This document shows positions 13,565-24,257 of a DNA stretch of 64,000 bases, piece by piece; positions within the stretch are counted from its first letter, which is position 1, and every line of letters starts with the position of its first letter. The stretch is from Noviherbaspirillum aerium (lineage in GTDB: Bacteria; Pseudomonadota; Gammaproteobacteria; Burkholderiales; Burkholderiaceae_D): NCBI RefSeq assembly GCF_008929045.1, contig NZ_VFAH01000013.1:1-64000 (forward strand), in the 5' to 3' direction. Made by a program: the position numbers and the translations under genes. Below the pieces are notes generated by a model. The model ran no database searches. It was not told the DNA's origin and was given only the letters and a program-made list of their open reading frames with translations.

Positions 13565-14669
13565 ATGGAAGCCGAACGCCTAAATTCCCTCTCCTCGCTG
13601 CTTGCGGACCTGTCTGGCCGCGCAGCAGAACTTCGGAGGTATCTTTGACTTCGATGTGAAGTCGGAGAAACTCGAACAAGTCAACGCCGAACTCGAAGAT
13701 CCGAGCGTCTGGAACGATCCCAAGCGCGCCCAGGACCTCGGTCGGGAAAAGAAATCGCTTGAGGCCATCGTCCTCAGCCTGACCAAGATCGATGCCGATC
13801 TCGCGGATGCGCGCGATCTGTTCGAGATGGCGCGGGAAGAGCAGGACGAGGATACCCTGCAAGCCATCGAACAGGATGCCGACGAACTGCGCAAACTCGT
13901 TGAAGGCATGGAATTCCGCCGGATGTTTTCCAATCCGATGGACCCCAACAATTGCTTCATCGATATTCAGGCAGGCGCCGGCGGCACGGAAGCCCAGGAT
14001 TGGGCATCGATGCTGCTGCGCCAGTATCTGCGCTATTGCGAACGCAAGGGTTTCAAGACCGAGATTCTTGAAGAGTCGGAAGGCGAAGTCGCCGGCATCA
14101 AGACCGCGACCATCAAGGTCGAAGGCGAATACGCCTACGGCTTCCTGCGTACCGAAAGCGGCGTGCACCGCCTCGTGCGCAAGTCGCCGTTCGATTCCGC
14201 CAACGGACGCCACACCTCGTTCTCCAGCGTCTTCGTCTATCCGGAAGTCGATGAATCGATCGAGATCGACATCAATCCGGCGGATGTACGCACCGATACC
14301 TTCCGCGCCTCCGGTGCGGGCGGCCAGCACATCAACAAGACCGACTCCGCGGTGCGCCTGACGCACGGGCCTTCCGGCATTGTCGTGCAGTGCCAGAACG
14401 ACCGCAGCCAGCATCGCAACCGCGCCGAAGCCTGGGCCATGCTGAAGTCCCGCCTGTACGAACTCGAATTGCGAAAGCGCATGAGCGAGCAGCAGAAAAT
14501 GGAAGACGCCAAGACCGATATCGGCTGGGGCCACCAGATTCGTTCCTACGTACTGGATCAGTCACGCATCAAGGATCTGCGCACCAACCATGAGGTCGGC
14601 AACACCAAGGCCGTGCTCGATGGAGACCTGGACGATTTCATCGCCGCCTCCCTGAAACAGGGTGTCTGA
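13565..14669 (+). CDS. prfB: Peptide chain release factor 2, with programmed +1 frameshift
   Basis: Class I release factor that reads UAA and UGA. The gene is in two frames: codons 1-27 from ATG 13565, an in-frame TGA at 13646-13648, then continuation in the +1 frame from GAC at 13647 to the stop at 14667-14669, giving 367 residues. The shift site AGGTATCTTTGAC, with a Shine-Dalgarno-like CGGAGG just upstream, is the classic RF2 autoregulatory frameshift: when RF2 is scarce the ribosome slips on CUU and makes more. The second part carries the SPF codon-recognition segment ([13 protein letters not shown]) and the GGQ catalytic loop ([16 protein letters not shown]). Confidence 0.97.
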
Positions 14670-14720
14670 TTCCGCGCCCGTGCCTGCACCAAGCCATCTG
14701 CCCAATCACGCAAACATCAA

Positions 14721-16247
14721 ATGACTAATCAAATCGAAAACGCCGCGCCGGTACAGGATGAGAATTCCATCATCGCCGAGCGCCGCGCCAAGCTGGCCGC
14801 CCTGCGGGAACAGGGCATTGCCTTCCCGAACGATTTCCGTCCGGAGCACAAGGCTGCCGACCTGCATGCGCAATACGGCGAACTGGCCAATGAACAGCTG
14901 GATGCCAGTCCGGTAACGGTTCGCGTCGCCGGGCGCATGATGCTCAAGCGCGTCATGGGCAAGGCTTCGTTCGCAACTATCCAGGACGGCTCGGGCCGCC
15001 ATGCGGAAGGCCGCATCCAGCTCTATATCACCAATGACAATGCCGGCGAAGCCGCGCACACGGCATTCAAGCATTACGATCTGGGCGACCTGCTCGGCGC
15101 TGAAGGCACATTATTCAAGACCAAGACCGGCGAATTGTCCGTCAAGGTGACGGCACTGCGCCTGCTGACAAAATCGCTGCGTCCGCTGCCGGACAAGTTT
15201 CACGGACTGTCCGACCAGGAGACGAAATATCGCCAGCGCTATGTCGATCTCATTACCAGCGAGGAAACGCGCCGCACCTTCAAGGCCCGCACTGCCGCCA
15301 TGTCGTCCATCCGCCGCTTCATGGACAGTCACGGCTTCATGGAAGTCGAAACGCCGATGCTGCACCCCATTCCGGGCGGCGCCGCGGCAAAGCCCTTCGT
15401 CACCCACCACAATGCGCTCGACATGCAGATGTTCCTGCGCATCGCTCCCGAGCTTTACCTGAAGCGCCTGGTGGTCGGCGGCTTCGAACGCGTGTTCGAA
15501 GTCAATCGCAATTTCCGTAACGAAGGCGTGTCGCCAAGGCACAACCCCGAGTTCACCATGATGGAGTTCTACGCGGCCTATGTGGATTACAAATGGCTGA
15601 TGGACTTCACCGAAGCCGTCATCCGCCAGGCGGCGATCGATGCGCATGGCACGGCCCAGCTTACCTACCAGGGCAAAGAGCTTGACCTGGGCAAGCCTTT
15701 CCATCGCATGACGATTGTCGGAGCCATCAACAAGTTTGCACCGCACTACACGAACGAACAGCTTCAGGACGCCGGCTTTCTCAAGTCCGAACTCAAGAAG
15801 TTCGGCGTGGAGCCGTTCGCAAACGCCGGCTTGGGCGCATTGCAGCTTGCCCTCTTCGAGGAAACGGCGGAATCGCAATTGTGGGAACCGACCTACATCA
15901 TCGATTACCCGGTGGAGGTCTCGCCGCTTGCCCGCGCCTCCGATACCGTGCCCGGCATCACCGAACGTTTCGAACTCTTCATTACCGGCCGCGAAATCGC
16001 CAACGGCTTTTCGGAATTGAACGATCCGGAAGACCAGGCGGCGCGTTTCCAGGCGCAGGTCGCGGCGAAGGATGCCGGAGACGAAGAAGCCATGTATTAC
16101 GACGCCGACTATATTCGCGCGCTCGAATACGGCATGCCCCCTACCGGTGGTTGCGGTATCGGCATCGATCGCCTCATGATGCTGATTACCGACTCTCCGA
16201 ACATTCGCGACGTCATTCTTTTTCCGCATCTGCGCAAGGAAGACTGA
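14721..16247 (+). CDS. lysS: Lysyl-tRNA synthetase, class II
   Basis: Charges tRNA-Lys with lysine. 508 residues. N-terminal OB-fold anticodon-binding domain (about 60-160) with [20 protein letters not shown]; class II catalytic domain with motif 1 ([16 protein letters not shown]), motif 2 ([20 protein letters not shown]) and motif 3 ([12 protein letters not shown]). The prfB-lysS order is widely conserved, including in E. coli. It starts about 50 bp after prfB and is probably co-transcribed with it. Confidence 0.97.
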   Translation: MTNQIENAAPVQDENSIIAERRAKLAALREQGIAFPNDFRPEHKAADLHAQYGELANEQLDASPVTVRVAGRMMLKRVMGKASFATIQDGSGRHAEGRIQLYITNDNAGEAAHTAFKHYDLGDLLGAEGTLFKTKTGELSVKVTALRLLTKSLRPLPDKFHGLSDQETKYRQRYVDLITSEETRRTFKARTAAMSSIRRFMDSHGFMEVETPMLHPIPGGAAAKPFVTHHNALDMQMFLRIAPELYLKRLVVGGFERVFEVNRNFRNEGVSPRHNPEFTMMEFYAAYVDYKWLMDFTEAVIRQAAIDAHGTAQLTYQGKELDLGKPFHRMTIVGAINKFAPHYTNEQLQDAGFLKSELKKFGVEPFANAGLGALQLALFEETAESQLWEPTYIIDYPVEVSPLARASDTVPGITERFELFITGREIANGFSELNDPEDQAARFQAQVAAKDAGDEEAMYYDADYIRALEYGMPPTGGCGIGIDRLMMLITDSPNIRDVILFPHLRKED

Positions 16248-16297
16248 GCAGCTGTCTGTCCCGCCGGGTCGCGGGGCGGGCAAGCAACCTGCCTGCA

Positions 16298-16326
16298 GGG
16301 AGCGGACGAAATCACTCCGCTCTTTT
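16298..16326 (+). terminator. Putative intrinsic terminator of lysS
   Basis: GAGCGGA (16300-16306) pairs with TCCGCTC (16316-16322) around a 9-nt loop, followed by TTTT. Two outer G-T pairs can extend the stem. It lies about 50 bp after the lysS stop. Confidence 0.5.
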
Positions 16327-16397
16327 CCGTCCCTTCCCTACCCTTCCGCTTCGACGATATCGTCACCCCCGTTCCAATCTGATCCTGCGCAAACGGG

Positions 16398-16419
16398 TTA
16401 CAAAGCATTACAGCTTACA
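16398..16419 (+). promoter_or_regulatory. Direct TTACA repeats upstream of the glycine-zipper gene
   Basis: TTACA occurs at 16398, 16408 and 16415, the first two exactly 10 bp apart, about 115 bp before the start at 16534. Pentamer repeats at helical spacing resemble binding sites of OmpR/PhoB-type response regulators. No such regulator is in the window, so this is a suggestion only. Confidence 0.3.
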
Positions 16420-16533
16420 CACTACTTGTGTTTTATTTCCGAGACCCAACTCCGATAATGAATCAAAGCTGCCATTGACGCCATCAGCATTCATAGGCGA
16501 AGACAATGACAGCGACTTTCAAAGGAGGACAGC

Positions 16534-17229
16534 ATGGAAAACATCAAGACACCAAACCGCATTCACCCGCTGGTTGCAGGTGCAGCAATTTCCGTCATGT
16601 TGGTAAGCCTGACCGGCGTAGCAGCCATTACGGGGATGATTCCCAATTCCCACAGCACAAGCGCCATCGCATCAGGCAATGTGGGTAATTCCATTGGCGC
16701 AGCAGCAGCGGCAACATCGCCGGCAGCATTGGTGGAACGCGCTCCTGCTCCTGAGCCGGTAGCCAGCGCGCCTTCCCAGACGAGTACGCGCGACAGACTT
16801 GAGCGCAATGAGGCCCCGCCTTCCCCGCAGACCAAGGCACAGCGCACTCAAGCCCACCAACAGTCTCCTTCCGTCGCACAGGCACCCGCCGTTTGCAAAA
16901 GCTGCGGGCAGGTCGAATCCATTCAGGCGATACAGCAACCCGCGCAAGCCAGCGGAGTTGGCATGGTGGCGGGCGCGGTGCTTGGCGGCGTGCTGGGCAA
17001 TCAGATTGGCGACGGGAGCGGCCGGAAGATTGCAACAGTCGCAGGTGCGGTTGGCGGAGGATACGCCGGCAATGAAGTAGAGAAACGCACACGGGCAACA
17101 ACGACTTACCAGGTCAGGGTTCGCATGGAAAACGGTGCTGTACGCACGTTCCCATTCACCCAGCAGCCGGCATGGTCCTCTGGAGACCGCGTCCGCGTAG
17201 TCAATGGACAACTGGTCGCCCGTACGTAA
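16534..17229 (+). CDS. Glycine-zipper 2TM domain envelope protein
   Basis: 231 residues with a single N-terminal hydrophobic segment (about 13-33, acting as signal anchor), a Pro/Ala/Ser/Gln-rich linker (about 55-125), and a C-terminal glycine-zipper 2TM domain: VGMVAGAVLGGVLGNQIG (about 149-166) followed by IATVAGAVGGGYAGNEVE. The tail (about 185-231) has the YQVRVRMENGAVRTF pattern usual in this family. Relatives of the SlyB/PcP type sit in the envelope and support its integrity; no lipobox Cys is seen here. AAAGGAGGACAGC gives a strong ribosome binding site. Precise role unknown. Confidence 0.82.
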   Translation: MENIKTPNRIHPLVAGAAISVMLVSLTGVAAITGMIPNSHSTSAIASGNVGNSIGAAAAATSPAALVERAPAPEPVASAPSQTSTRDRLERNEAPPSPQTKAQRTQAHQQSPSVAQAPAVCKSCGQVESIQAIQQPAQASGVGMVAGAVLGGVLGNQIGDGSGRKIATVAGAVGGGYAGNEVEKRTRATTTYQVRVRMENGAVRTFPFTQQPAWSSGDRVRVVNGQLVART

Positions 17230-17449
17230 GCAGCATGGACCGCAGCATTACTATTCCCAACATGCTGGCCGAACGAGTTTTTTCAACCGTGCCGGCAGTT
17301 GCGGGAAGTCAAGTGGCGAAAGATTGACTCCGCCTGCAGGGGGCAAGCTCGCGACTTGAAGCCTGAACACTTGTCATTGGGTCCACGCGGCAGCATACTT
17401 GTCTTTTTTGCATTTCCATTTGCTTTTCAACTTGCGGAGAAAACTGCTT

Positions 17450-19021
17450 GTGGAACACGGCAACGACAAACATCCCATGCAAGCACCGCTGATGCGGAGG
17501 CGAACCGATAGACCGAAATCGTCGGACAGCGGCAGTATCGACCGTTACATCACGGAGGCGAAGGCGCTCGGCCGGATGGCCGACGCACCTTTCCCCTACC
17601 TCGGCGAGAAGCGGGCTGACTGGCGAAAAACCCCCTTTGCCGACTTGTACGACTTCGCTCCGGTCGGCTACTTCTTGACCACGCAGAACGGACTCATTCA
17701 GGAAGTCAACCTCACTGGCGCAGGCCTGTTCGGCATTTCACGCGACACGCTTCGGGGTAGAAATCTGATCGACTTTGTTTGTCTGGATATGCATGCGGTC
17801 TTCCAGGACTTCTTGCGGCAGGTGACTCAAAGCACGACAAAGACGACCTGCGAACTCACATTTCTCGATGTGGATAAAAAACCGTTCTTTGCCCATGTGG
17901 AAGCCAATGCCGACGTTGAAGGAAAAGCGTGCCGCATCGTGCTGTGCGACATCAGCGAACGCAAGCAGGCTGAGTTGGCCCTGATAGAAAGCGAAGAAAG
18001 ATTTCGCTTGATGGCCGATTCCGCGCCAGTGCTCATCTGGATTACCGGTCCGGATCAGCAGTATGTCTGGTTCAACAAAATGTGGCTGGATTTTACCGGC
18101 CGCCCGCTGGAACAGGAACTGGGATATGGCTGGACCGAAGGCATCCATGTGGAGGACCTGAAGTCCTGCCTTGCGGAGCAGGCTGCCGCATTTGAAGAGC
18201 GCCGGCCGTTCACGGTGGAGTATCGGCTGCGAAACCGCGACGGTCATCATCACTACATGCTGGCACACGGAGTCTCGCGCACCTCCCCGTCAGGAAGATT
18301 CCTTGGCTATATCGGCAGCTGCACCGACATCACCGAACGCAAGAAGGCGGAAGAACAGCTCAGGCATTCGCGGCAGATGCTGCGGCACCTGGTGTCCTAT
18401 CAGGAGCGCGTACGGGAGGATGAGCGCAAACGGATTGCGCGTGAAATCCACGATGATCTAGGACAGAATCTGCTGGCATTGCGGATCGATGTCTCCATGC
18501 TGCACACCCGTACCGGCTCCGCGCATCCGAAATTGAATGAACGTGTCACCATCGCGCTCAATCATATCGATGCCACCATGAAAGCCGTACGCGCAGCCAT
18601 CAATAACCTGCGCCCAACCGTATTGGATCTTGGCTTGACGGCGGCAATCGAGTGGCAGGTTCAGGACTTCCAGCGGCGCAGCGGCATTGCTTGCGAACTG
18701 GCTATGGAAGACGATATCAGCCTCGACGACAATCGAGCCACTGCGCTGTTCCGCATCCTGCAGGAATCATTGAACAACGTGATCCGGCATGCGCAGGCGA
18801 GCCAGGTCGAGATCGAGCTGTACAAGGAGGCCGGGCAATTGATCATGCGAATTGCCGATAACGGCATTGGCATTTACCCGGACTGCAGGAGAAGGGCCAA
18901 TTCCTTCGGCCTTGTCGGCATTGAAGAGCGAATCAATGCGCTTGGCGGCGAGCTGGAAATTGACAGCAAGCCGGATAGCGGCACCACCCTTGTGGTGTCG
19001 CTGCCGCTCAATGCGGTCTGA
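17450..19021 (+). CDS. PAS-domain sensor histidine kinase, HisKA_3 (NarL-partner) family, orphan
   Basis: 523 residues from GTG 17450 (GGAGA 9 nt upstream); the frame is open further upstream (TTG 17399) and an ATG at 17477 is possible. Two PAS domains (about 65-175 and 185-305), then HisKA_3 dimerisation with phospho-acceptor His334 in IAREIHDDLGQ, then an HATPase domain with N-box LFRILQESLNNVIRHAQAS and G-box IADNGIGI. No transmembrane segment is seen, so it is probably a cytosolic sensor; the ligand is unknown. No response regulator gene is adjacent. It should signal to a NarL/LuxR-type regulator elsewhere, or possibly to the one at 35064. Confidence 0.88.
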   Translation: MEHGNDKHPMQAPLMRRRTDRPKSSDSGSIDRYITEAKALGRMADAPFPYLGEKRADWRKTPFADLYDFAPVGYFLTTQNGLIQEVNLTGAGLFGISRDTLRGRNLIDFVCLDMHAVFQDFLRQVTQSTTKTTCELTFLDVDKKPFFAHVEANADVEGKACRIVLCDISERKQAELALIESEERFRLMADSAPVLIWITGPDQQYVWFNKMWLDFTGRPLEQELGYGWTEGIHVEDLKSCLAEQAAAFEERRPFTVEYRLRNRDGHHHYMLAHGVSRTSPSGRFLGYIGSCTDITERKKAEEQLRHSRQMLRHLVSYQERVREDERKRIAREIHDDLGQNLLALRIDVSMLHTRTGSAHPKLNERVTIALNHIDATMKAVRAAINNLRPTVLDLGLTAAIEWQVQDFQRRSGIACELAMEDDISLDDNRATALFRILQESLNNVIRHAQASQVEIELYKEAGQLIMRIADNGIGIYPDCRRRANSFGLVGIEERINALGGELEIDSKPDSGTTLVVSLPLNAV

Positions 19022-19068
19022 TCCTTATCGCCAGCCAGAGGCTGTTCGATAACTGCGGTGAGGAAAAG

Positions 19069-19263
19069 TTATTGGGCTTCTTCGATCCATGCCATCTGGA
19101 TCGCTTCCAGGATTTTCTCGCCCGAGCGCTGCGGGTCGTCGTCAAACCCGTCCAGCTCGCAGACCCACTTGTGCAGATCGGTGAACCGCACGGTTAGCGG
19201 ATCGACATCAGGAAATTTGTCGAACAACTCTTCGGCGATGCGGGTCGTATCAGTCCATTTCAT
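19069..19263 (-). CDS. iscX: Fe-S cluster assembly protein IscX
   Basis: 64-residue acidic protein ([22 protein letters not shown]) of the IscX/YfhJ family, with the conserved [16 protein letters not shown] and the FDDDP near the C terminus. It binds IscS and modulates cluster assembly. Last gene of the isc operon, starting 14 bp after fdx. Confidence 0.95.
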   Translation of the reverse strand: MKWTDTTRIAEELFDKFPDVDPLTVRFTDLHKWVCELDGFDDDPQRSGEKILEAIQMAWIEEAQ

Positions 19264-19277
19264 GTCGGCACGTCCGT

Positions 19278-19616
19278 TCAGTGATTTTCGCTCGCATGGT
19301 TGATCGTGTATTTCGGAATCTCGACCACTACATTTTCTTCGGCAAGCACCGCCTGGCAGGACAACCGGGACGTGGCTTCAAGACCCCAAGCGCGGTCCAG
19401 CAGGTCTTCCTCCTTTTCCTCCAATTCATTCAGCGACTGGAAGCCTTCGCGCACGACGACATGGCAGGTTGTGCAGGCGCACGATTTTTCGCAGGCATGC
19501 TCGATGTCGATATCGTGTTCAAGCAAAGCATCGCAAATGGTCTTGCCTGCCGGCGCTTCAATGACTGCACCTTCCGGGCACAGGGTTGCGTGAGGAAGTA
19601 CGACGATTTGGGGCAC
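19278..19616 (-). CDS. fdx: [2Fe-2S] ferredoxin of the ISC system
   Basis: 112-residue ferredoxin delivering electrons for Fe-S assembly. Cluster ligands are visible as [10 protein letters not shown] (a C-x5-C-x2-C pattern) plus a distant Cys in SRLSCQAV. The start is a GTG at 19616 ([17 protein letters not shown]) preceded by AAGGA 7 nt upstream; the long open frame above it is the shadow of hscA. It lies 40 bp after hscA and 14 bp before iscX. Confidence 0.94.
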   Translation of the reverse strand: MPQIVVLPHATLCPEGAVIEAPAGKTICDALLEHDIDIEHACEKSCACTTCHVVVREGFQSLNELEEKEEDLLDRAWGLEATSRLSCQAVLAEENVVVEIPKYTINHASENH

Positions 19617-19656
19617 TTGGGAATCCTTGCAAAATGGATGAGATAAATTCGATTTC

Positions 19657-21522
19657 TCAGGCAATCTGGTCGAGCTTTTTGCCGGCGAGCGCGGCGCGAA
19701 CGCTGCGGTCCATGCGCCGGGCGGCAAACTCTTCCGTGCCTCTGGCGAGTGCTTCGACGGCAGCCTTGATGGCAACGTGGTCTTCGCCCTGAAGACATTC
19801 GCGCACCTTTTCCATCGATGCCTCCACGTCCGAACGTTCCTGCTCGGACAGCAGCGCGGCATCCGCTTCCAGAGCGGACTGGGTGGCAAGCAGAATACGC
19901 TCCGCTTCCACCTGCTCTTCCCGCAATGCGCGCAGCTTCATGTCGATGTCCGCCGAATTGTAGGAGTCCTGCAGCATCCTGGCGATATCGTCATCTCCGA
20001 GTCCATAGGACGGCTTGACGGTGATTGATGCCTCTACTCCGGAATGCTGCTCCCTCGCCGACACTGAAAGCAGGCCGTCCGCATCGACCTGGTAGGTAAC
20101 GCGAATCCGGGCAGCGCCCGCGGCCATTGGCGGAATGCCGCGCAGCTCGAAGCGCGCAAGCGACCTGCAATCCGCAACCAGTTCACGCTCGCCCTGCACC
20201 ACATGGATAGCCATTGCTGTCTGACCGTCCTTGAACGTGGTGAACTCCTGGGCACGCGCACAAGGAATCGTGGAATTACGCGGTATGACTTTCTCGACCA
20301 GCCCGCCCATGGTTTCGATGCCCAGCGATAGCGGGATCACGTCAAGCAGCAGCCAGTCGTCGCCGGGAGCACGGTTGCCGGCAAGCAGATTGGCCTGAAT
20401 GGCGGCGCCAAGCGCAACCACCTTGTCGGGATCGATATTGGCCAGCGGCGTAGTCTCGAAAAAATCGCCGACCGCCTTGCGCACATGCGGCATGCGAGTT
20501 GCTCCGCCCACCAGCACCACGCCATCGACGTCATCGACCGTCAGGTTGGCGTCACGCAAGGCCTTGCGGCAGGGAGTCATCGTTTTGGAGACAAGATGCT
20601 GGGTGATCTGAGCAAAGACTTCCGCAGTGAGGGTCAGATGCACTTCCTCGCCCGAGTTCAGGATGGCATCGATATGCGTTTCCGCCTGTGTCGACAGCAA
20701 TTCCTTGGCTTCGCGCGCCTTGACCATCAGAATGCGCATGTCCTTGTCGGACAAGGGAGCGAGGTTGCCATGCTCCACCACCCAGCAAAGGATGCGGTGA
20801 TCGAAATCGTCGCCGCCGAGCGCCGAATCACCGCCAGTGGCCAACACTTCAAACACGCCCTTGGTGAGCTTGAGGATGGAGATGTCGAATGTTCCACCGC
20901 CAAGATCATAGACGGCATACACCCCTTCCGAACCATTGTCGAGTCCGTACGCGATGGCCGCGGCGGTCGGCTCGTTGAGCAGGCGGAGAACATTCAGGCC
21001 GGCGAGTTTGGCCGCATCCTTGGTGGCCTGGCGCTGCGCGTCGTCGAAATAGGCCGGCACCGTGATCACCGCACCGACAAGCTCATCGCCGAGCGCATCT
21101 TCCGCGCGCTGGCGCAGCGTGGCGAGAATCTGGGCCGAGACTTCCACCGGGCTTTTAACACCGGCTATGGTTTTCAGTTGCACCATTCCCGGCGCATCGA
21201 CGAAGTCGTAAGGCAGATTTTCGGCGTAGGCAATGTCCTTGAGTCCACGACCCATGAAACGCTTGACCGACACCACAGTATTCTTCGGATCGGTGGTCTG
21301 CGCCGCCTGCGCCTTGTAACCGATATGCGCATGTCCGTTCGGCAGATAGCGGACAATCGATGGCAGCAACGGATGCCCCTCTTCGTCGCTGAGAACCTCA
21401 GGAATGCTGCTGCGCACCGTCGCCACCAGCGAGTTGGTCGTGCCAAGATCGATACCTACCGCCAGCCTGTGCTGATGCGGCGCGGTGGACATGCCCGGTT
21501 CGGAAATTTGAAGTAAAGCCAT
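19657..21522 (-). CDS. hscA: Fe-S protein assembly chaperone HscA (Hsp70)
   Basis: Specialised Hsp70 that, with HscB, helps release the [2Fe-2S] cluster from IscU to target proteins. 621 residues: N-terminal ATPase with [15 protein letters not shown] and the [13 protein letters not shown] phosphate loop, then the substrate-binding domain beginning near [13 protein letters not shown]. Slightly shorter than DnaK, as expected for HscA. It sits between hscB and fdx on the same strand. Confidence 0.96.
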   Translation of the reverse strand: MALLQISEPGMSTAPHQHRLAVGIDLGTTNSLVATVRSSIPEVLSDEEGHPLLPSIVRYLPNGHAHIGYKAQAAQTTDPKNTVVSVKRFMGRGLKDIAYAENLPYDFVDAPGMVQLKTIAGVKSPVEVSAQILATLRQRAEDALGDELVGAVITVPAYFDDAQRQATKDAAKLAGLNVLRLLNEPTAAAIAYGLDNGSEGVYAVYDLGGGTFDISILKLTKGVFEVLATGGDSALGGDDFDHRILCWVVEHGNLAPLSDKDMRILMVKAREAKELLSTQAETHIDAILNSGEEVHLTLTAEVFAQITQHLVSKTMTPCRKALRDANLTVDDVDGVVLVGGATRMPHVRKAVGDFFETTPLANIDPDKVVALGAAIQANLLAGNRAPGDDWLLLDVIPLSLGIETMGGLVEKVIPRNSTIPCARAQEFTTFKDGQTAMAIHVVQGERELVADCRSLARFELRGIPPMAAGAARIRVTYQVDADGLLSVSAREQHSGVEASITVKPSYGLGDDDIARMLQDSYNSADIDMKLRALREEQVEAERILLATQSALEADAALLSEQERSDVEASMEKVRECLQGEDHVAIKAAVEALARGTEEFAARRMDRSVRAALAGKKLDQIA

Positions 21523-21576
21523 ATTAGTTTTTCGGTATCGGCACGGTCACGTCCGCAAGGCGGTCGTTGTCGATCG

Positions 21577-22092
21577 TCAGCCTTCAAGTTGTTCAAAAAC
21601 TGCCTGTACTTCGTCGGCAAACTTTTCGAGAAACATCAATTGCCGCACGCGCTGGGCGGCGGTCGCAAAGTCTCTTTTATCCAAGATGCTGCCGATGTCA
21701 CTGATCTCTTCCTTGCGGGCTGCACGCAGTTCCCGGTCAAGACGGTCAAGTGCATCGAGATCCTTATCCGCTCTTGCGTCCTCCAGTGCCTCACGCCATT
21801 CCATCTGCTGGATCAGGAATTCCTTCGGCATGGCGGTATTGGACTCGATCTGCAAATCAACACCATTCAGTTCGCATAGATAAGCCGCGCGCTTGAACGG
21901 ATTCTTCAATGTCTGATACGCCTCGTTGGCTCGTGTCGCCCACTGCATCGCGACACGCTTCTCCGAACTGCCGGCGTTGGTAAACTTGTCCGGGTGCACG
22001 CGGTTTTGCACTTCGCGATAGGCCGCATCAAGTGCTGCGCCATCGATCGCAAATTGCTGCGGCAGCTGGAAAAGCTCAAAATGATTTTGCAT
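21577..22092 (-). CDS. hscB: Fe-S assembly co-chaperone HscB (J-domain)
   Basis: J-domain partner of HscA that presents IscU. 171 residues from ATG 22092 (MQNHFELFQLPQQFAIDGA); GTG 22098 two codons earlier is less likely. The J-domain carries the HPD tripeptide (RVHPDKF, about residues 33-39). The C-terminal three-helix bundle for IscU binding follows. Position between iscA and hscA confirms the call. Confidence 0.95.
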   Translation of the reverse strand: MQNHFELFQLPQQFAIDGAALDAAYREVQNRVHPDKFTNAGSSEKRVAMQWATRANEAYQTLKNPFKRAAYLCELNGVDLQIESNTAMPKEFLIQQMEWREALEDARADKDLDALDRLDRELRAARKEEISDIGSILDKRDFATAAQRVRQLMFLEKFADEVQAVFEQLEG

Positions 22093-22186
22093 GACCACCC
22101 AAAAGAAAAGCCTGTTCGTACTTCAACAGGCTTGAACAAGCTTGGACAGGGCTCTTCTCCGCGCAGGAAGAAGTCACCCGGTTCAT

Positions 22187-22510
22187 TCAAATGCGGAAGC
22201 TTTCACCGCAACCGCACTCGTCTTTCACATTGGGATTATTGAACTTGAAACCTTCGTTCAATCCCTCGCGAGCGAAATCCAGTTCGGTCCCGTCGATATA
22301 CGGCAAGCTTTTTGGATCGACATACACCTTCACGCCATGCGACTCGAACACGCTGTCCTCAGGCGCGCTTTCATCGACATACTCCAGCTTGTACGCCAGA
22401 CCGGAACAACCGGTCGTACGCACGCCGAAGCGCAAACCAATGCCCTTGCCGCGCCGTTCGATATAACGATTGATATGCTTTGCAGCTTTCTCGGTCAATG
22501 TGATTGCCAT
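22187..22510 (-). CDS. iscA: A-type Fe-S carrier IscA
   Basis: 107-residue A-type carrier. The three conserved cysteines are visible: TTGCSGLAY and the C-terminal ECGCGESF. It accepts clusters from IscU and passes them to apoproteins. It lies between iscU and hscB on the same strand. Confidence 0.97.
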   Translation of the reverse strand: MAITLTEKAAKHINRYIERRGKGIGLRFGVRTTGCSGLAYKLEYVDESAPEDSVFESHGVKVYVDPKSLPYIDGTELDFAREGLNEGFKFNNPNVKDECGCGESFRI

Positions 22511-22559
22511 AACGCTTCAGTTTCCTTCTCGACTCCGTTGTTTAGGCAGCGGCGCCTGA

Positions 22560-22961
22560 TCAGGCCGCTTCCTTGGCTTCGCTGCCGTGCTTGGTCTTGT
22601 AATCCTGCACAGCCGCCTTGATGGCGTCTTCGGCGAGGATGGAACAGTGGATCTTCACCGGCGGCAGCGCGAGCTCTTCCGCGATCTGGGTGTTCTTGAT
22701 GGACAGTGCCTCGTCCAGTGTTTTTCCCTTGACCCATTCGGTCACGAGAGAAGACGAGGCGATCGCGGAACCGCAGCCGTAGGTCTTGAATTTCGCATCC
22801 TCAATGACGCCGTCGGCGCCGACCTTGATCTGCAGCTTCATCACGTCGCCGCAGGCGGGCGCGCCCACCATGCCAGTGCCGACCGTATCGTCGCCCTTGT
22901 CGAATGCGCCCACATTGCGCGGGTTTTCATAATGATCGAGTACTTTTTCCGAGTAAGACAT
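22560..22961 (-). CDS. iscU: Fe-S scaffold protein IscU
   Basis: 133-residue scaffold on which the cluster is built. Ligands: Cys in GAPACGDVM (with the following Asp), Cys in TYGCGSAIASSS, and Cys in KIHCSILAED. LPPVK just before the third Cys is the HscA-recognition motif. It starts 27 bp after the iscS stop. Confidence 0.98.
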   Translation of the reverse strand: MSYSEKVLDHYENPRNVGAFDKGDDTVGTGMVGAPACGDVMKLQIKVGADGVIEDAKFKTYGCGSAIASSSLVTEWVKGKTLDEALSIKNTQIAEELALPPVKIHCSILAEDAIKAAVQDYKTKHGSEAKEAA

Positions 22962-22988
22962 TTTCTTGCTCCTTGTATCTTTTAAAAA

Positions 22989-24242
22989 TCAGTGCGCAGC
23001 CCATTGGATCGTGCTGAGATCGATCCCGTCCTTGTACATATCCCAGAGCGGCGACAGTTCGCGCAGTTTCGCAACCTTGGACTTGATCAGCTCGATGGTG
23101 AAGTCAATATCTTCTTCCGTCGTGAAGCGGCCGATGGTGAAACGAATCGAACTGTGCGCCAGTTCATCGCTGCGCCCCAGCGCCCTCAACACATAAGATG
23201 GTTCCAGGCTGGCCGAAGTACAAGCGGAACCGGAAGATACCGCGATATCCTTGATCGCCATGATCAGGGACTCACCCTCGACATAGTTGAAACTGACGTT
23301 GAGGTTGTGCGGCACGCGATGATCCATGTCGCCGTTGATATACACCTCTTCGATTTCGGTCAGTCCTTTCGCCAGGCGGTCACGCAGGGATTTGATCCGT
23401 GTGATCTCCTGGTCCATCTCTTCCTTGGCGATGCGGAAAGCTTCGCCCATGCCCACGATCTGATGCGTGGGTAGCGTGCCGGAACGCAGGCCGCGCTCAT
23501 GGCCGCCACCATGCATCTGCGCCTCGATACGTACCCGCGGCTTGCGGCGCACATACAGCGCACCGATGCCTTTCGGGCCGTAAGTCTTGTGCGCGGTAAA
23601 GGTCATCAGGTCAACCTTCCATTTTTCGAGGTCAATAGGCATCTTGCCGGTTGCCTGGGCGGCATCGCAATGGAAAATGATGCCCTTGGAACGGCAGAGT
23701 TCACCGATCTCCGGAATCGGCTGAATCACACCGATTTCGTTGTTGACCAGCATGACGGAAACAAGGATGGTGTCGGGGCGAATCGCCTCCTGCAATTGCT
23801 CCAGCGTGATCAGACCGTTGTCCTGCGGTTGCAGGTAAGTCGCTTCGAAACCCTGGCGCTCCAGTTCACGTACCGTATCGAGAACGGCCTTGTGCTCTGT
23901 CTTGACGGTGATGATGTGCTTGCCCTTGGTCTTGTAGAAATGCGCGGCGCCCTTGAGCGCAAGATTGTTGCCTTCGGTGGCGCCGGAGGTCCAGACAATC
24001 TCGCGGGGATCGGCATTGACCAGCGCTGCCACATGCGCACGCGCCTCTTCCACTGCCTTCTCGGCCGTCCAGCCATACATATGGCTGCGCGATGCCGGAT
24101 TACCGAATTGCTCGCGCAGATAGGGAATCATTTTCTCGGCGACCCGGGGATCGATCGGCGTCGTGGCCGAGTAATCCATGTAAATCGGAAAATGCGGTGC
24201 CTTGATGGTATCGATCAAGCTTTTTTCCAAAGGTGCGTTCAT
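22989..24242 (-). CDS. iscS: Cysteine desulfurase IscS
   Basis: PLP enzyme that takes sulfur from cysteine for Fe-S clusters, tRNA thiolation and cofactors. 417 residues from ATG 24242 ([14 protein letters not shown]), preceded by GGAG at 9 nt. The PLP lysine is in [16 protein letters not shown] and the persulfide Cys is in [17 protein letters not shown]. The N-terminal extension before [11 protein letters not shown] is about ten residues longer than in E. coli. Second gene of the isc operon, 15 bp after iscR. Confidence 0.97.
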   Translation of the reverse strand: MNAPLEKSLIDTIKAPHFPIYMDYSATTPIDPRVAEKMIPYLREQFGNPASRSHMYGWTAEKAVEEARAHVAALVNADPREIVWTSGATEGNNLALKGAAHFYKTKGKHIITVKTEHKAVLDTVRELERQGFEATYLQPQDNGLITLEQLQEAIRPDTILVSVMLVNNEIGVIQPIPEIGELCRSKGIIFHCDAAQATGKMPIDLEKWKVDLMTFTAHKTYGPKGIGALYVRRKPRVRIEAQMHGGGHERGLRSGTLPTHQIVGMGEAFRIAKEEMDQEITRIKSLRDRLAKGLTEIEEVYINGDMDHRVPHNLNVSFNYVEGESLIMAIKDIAVSSGSACTSASLEPSYVLRALGRSDELAHSSIRFTIGRFTTEEDIDFTIELIKSKVAKLRELSPLWDMYKDGIDLSTIQWAAH

Positions 24243-24257
24243 ACTGGCTAACTCCAA

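Noticed and set aside
20485-21516. Plus-strand frame opposite hscA (343 codons)
   Set aside because: Antisense shadow; hscA is complete and in a conserved operon.
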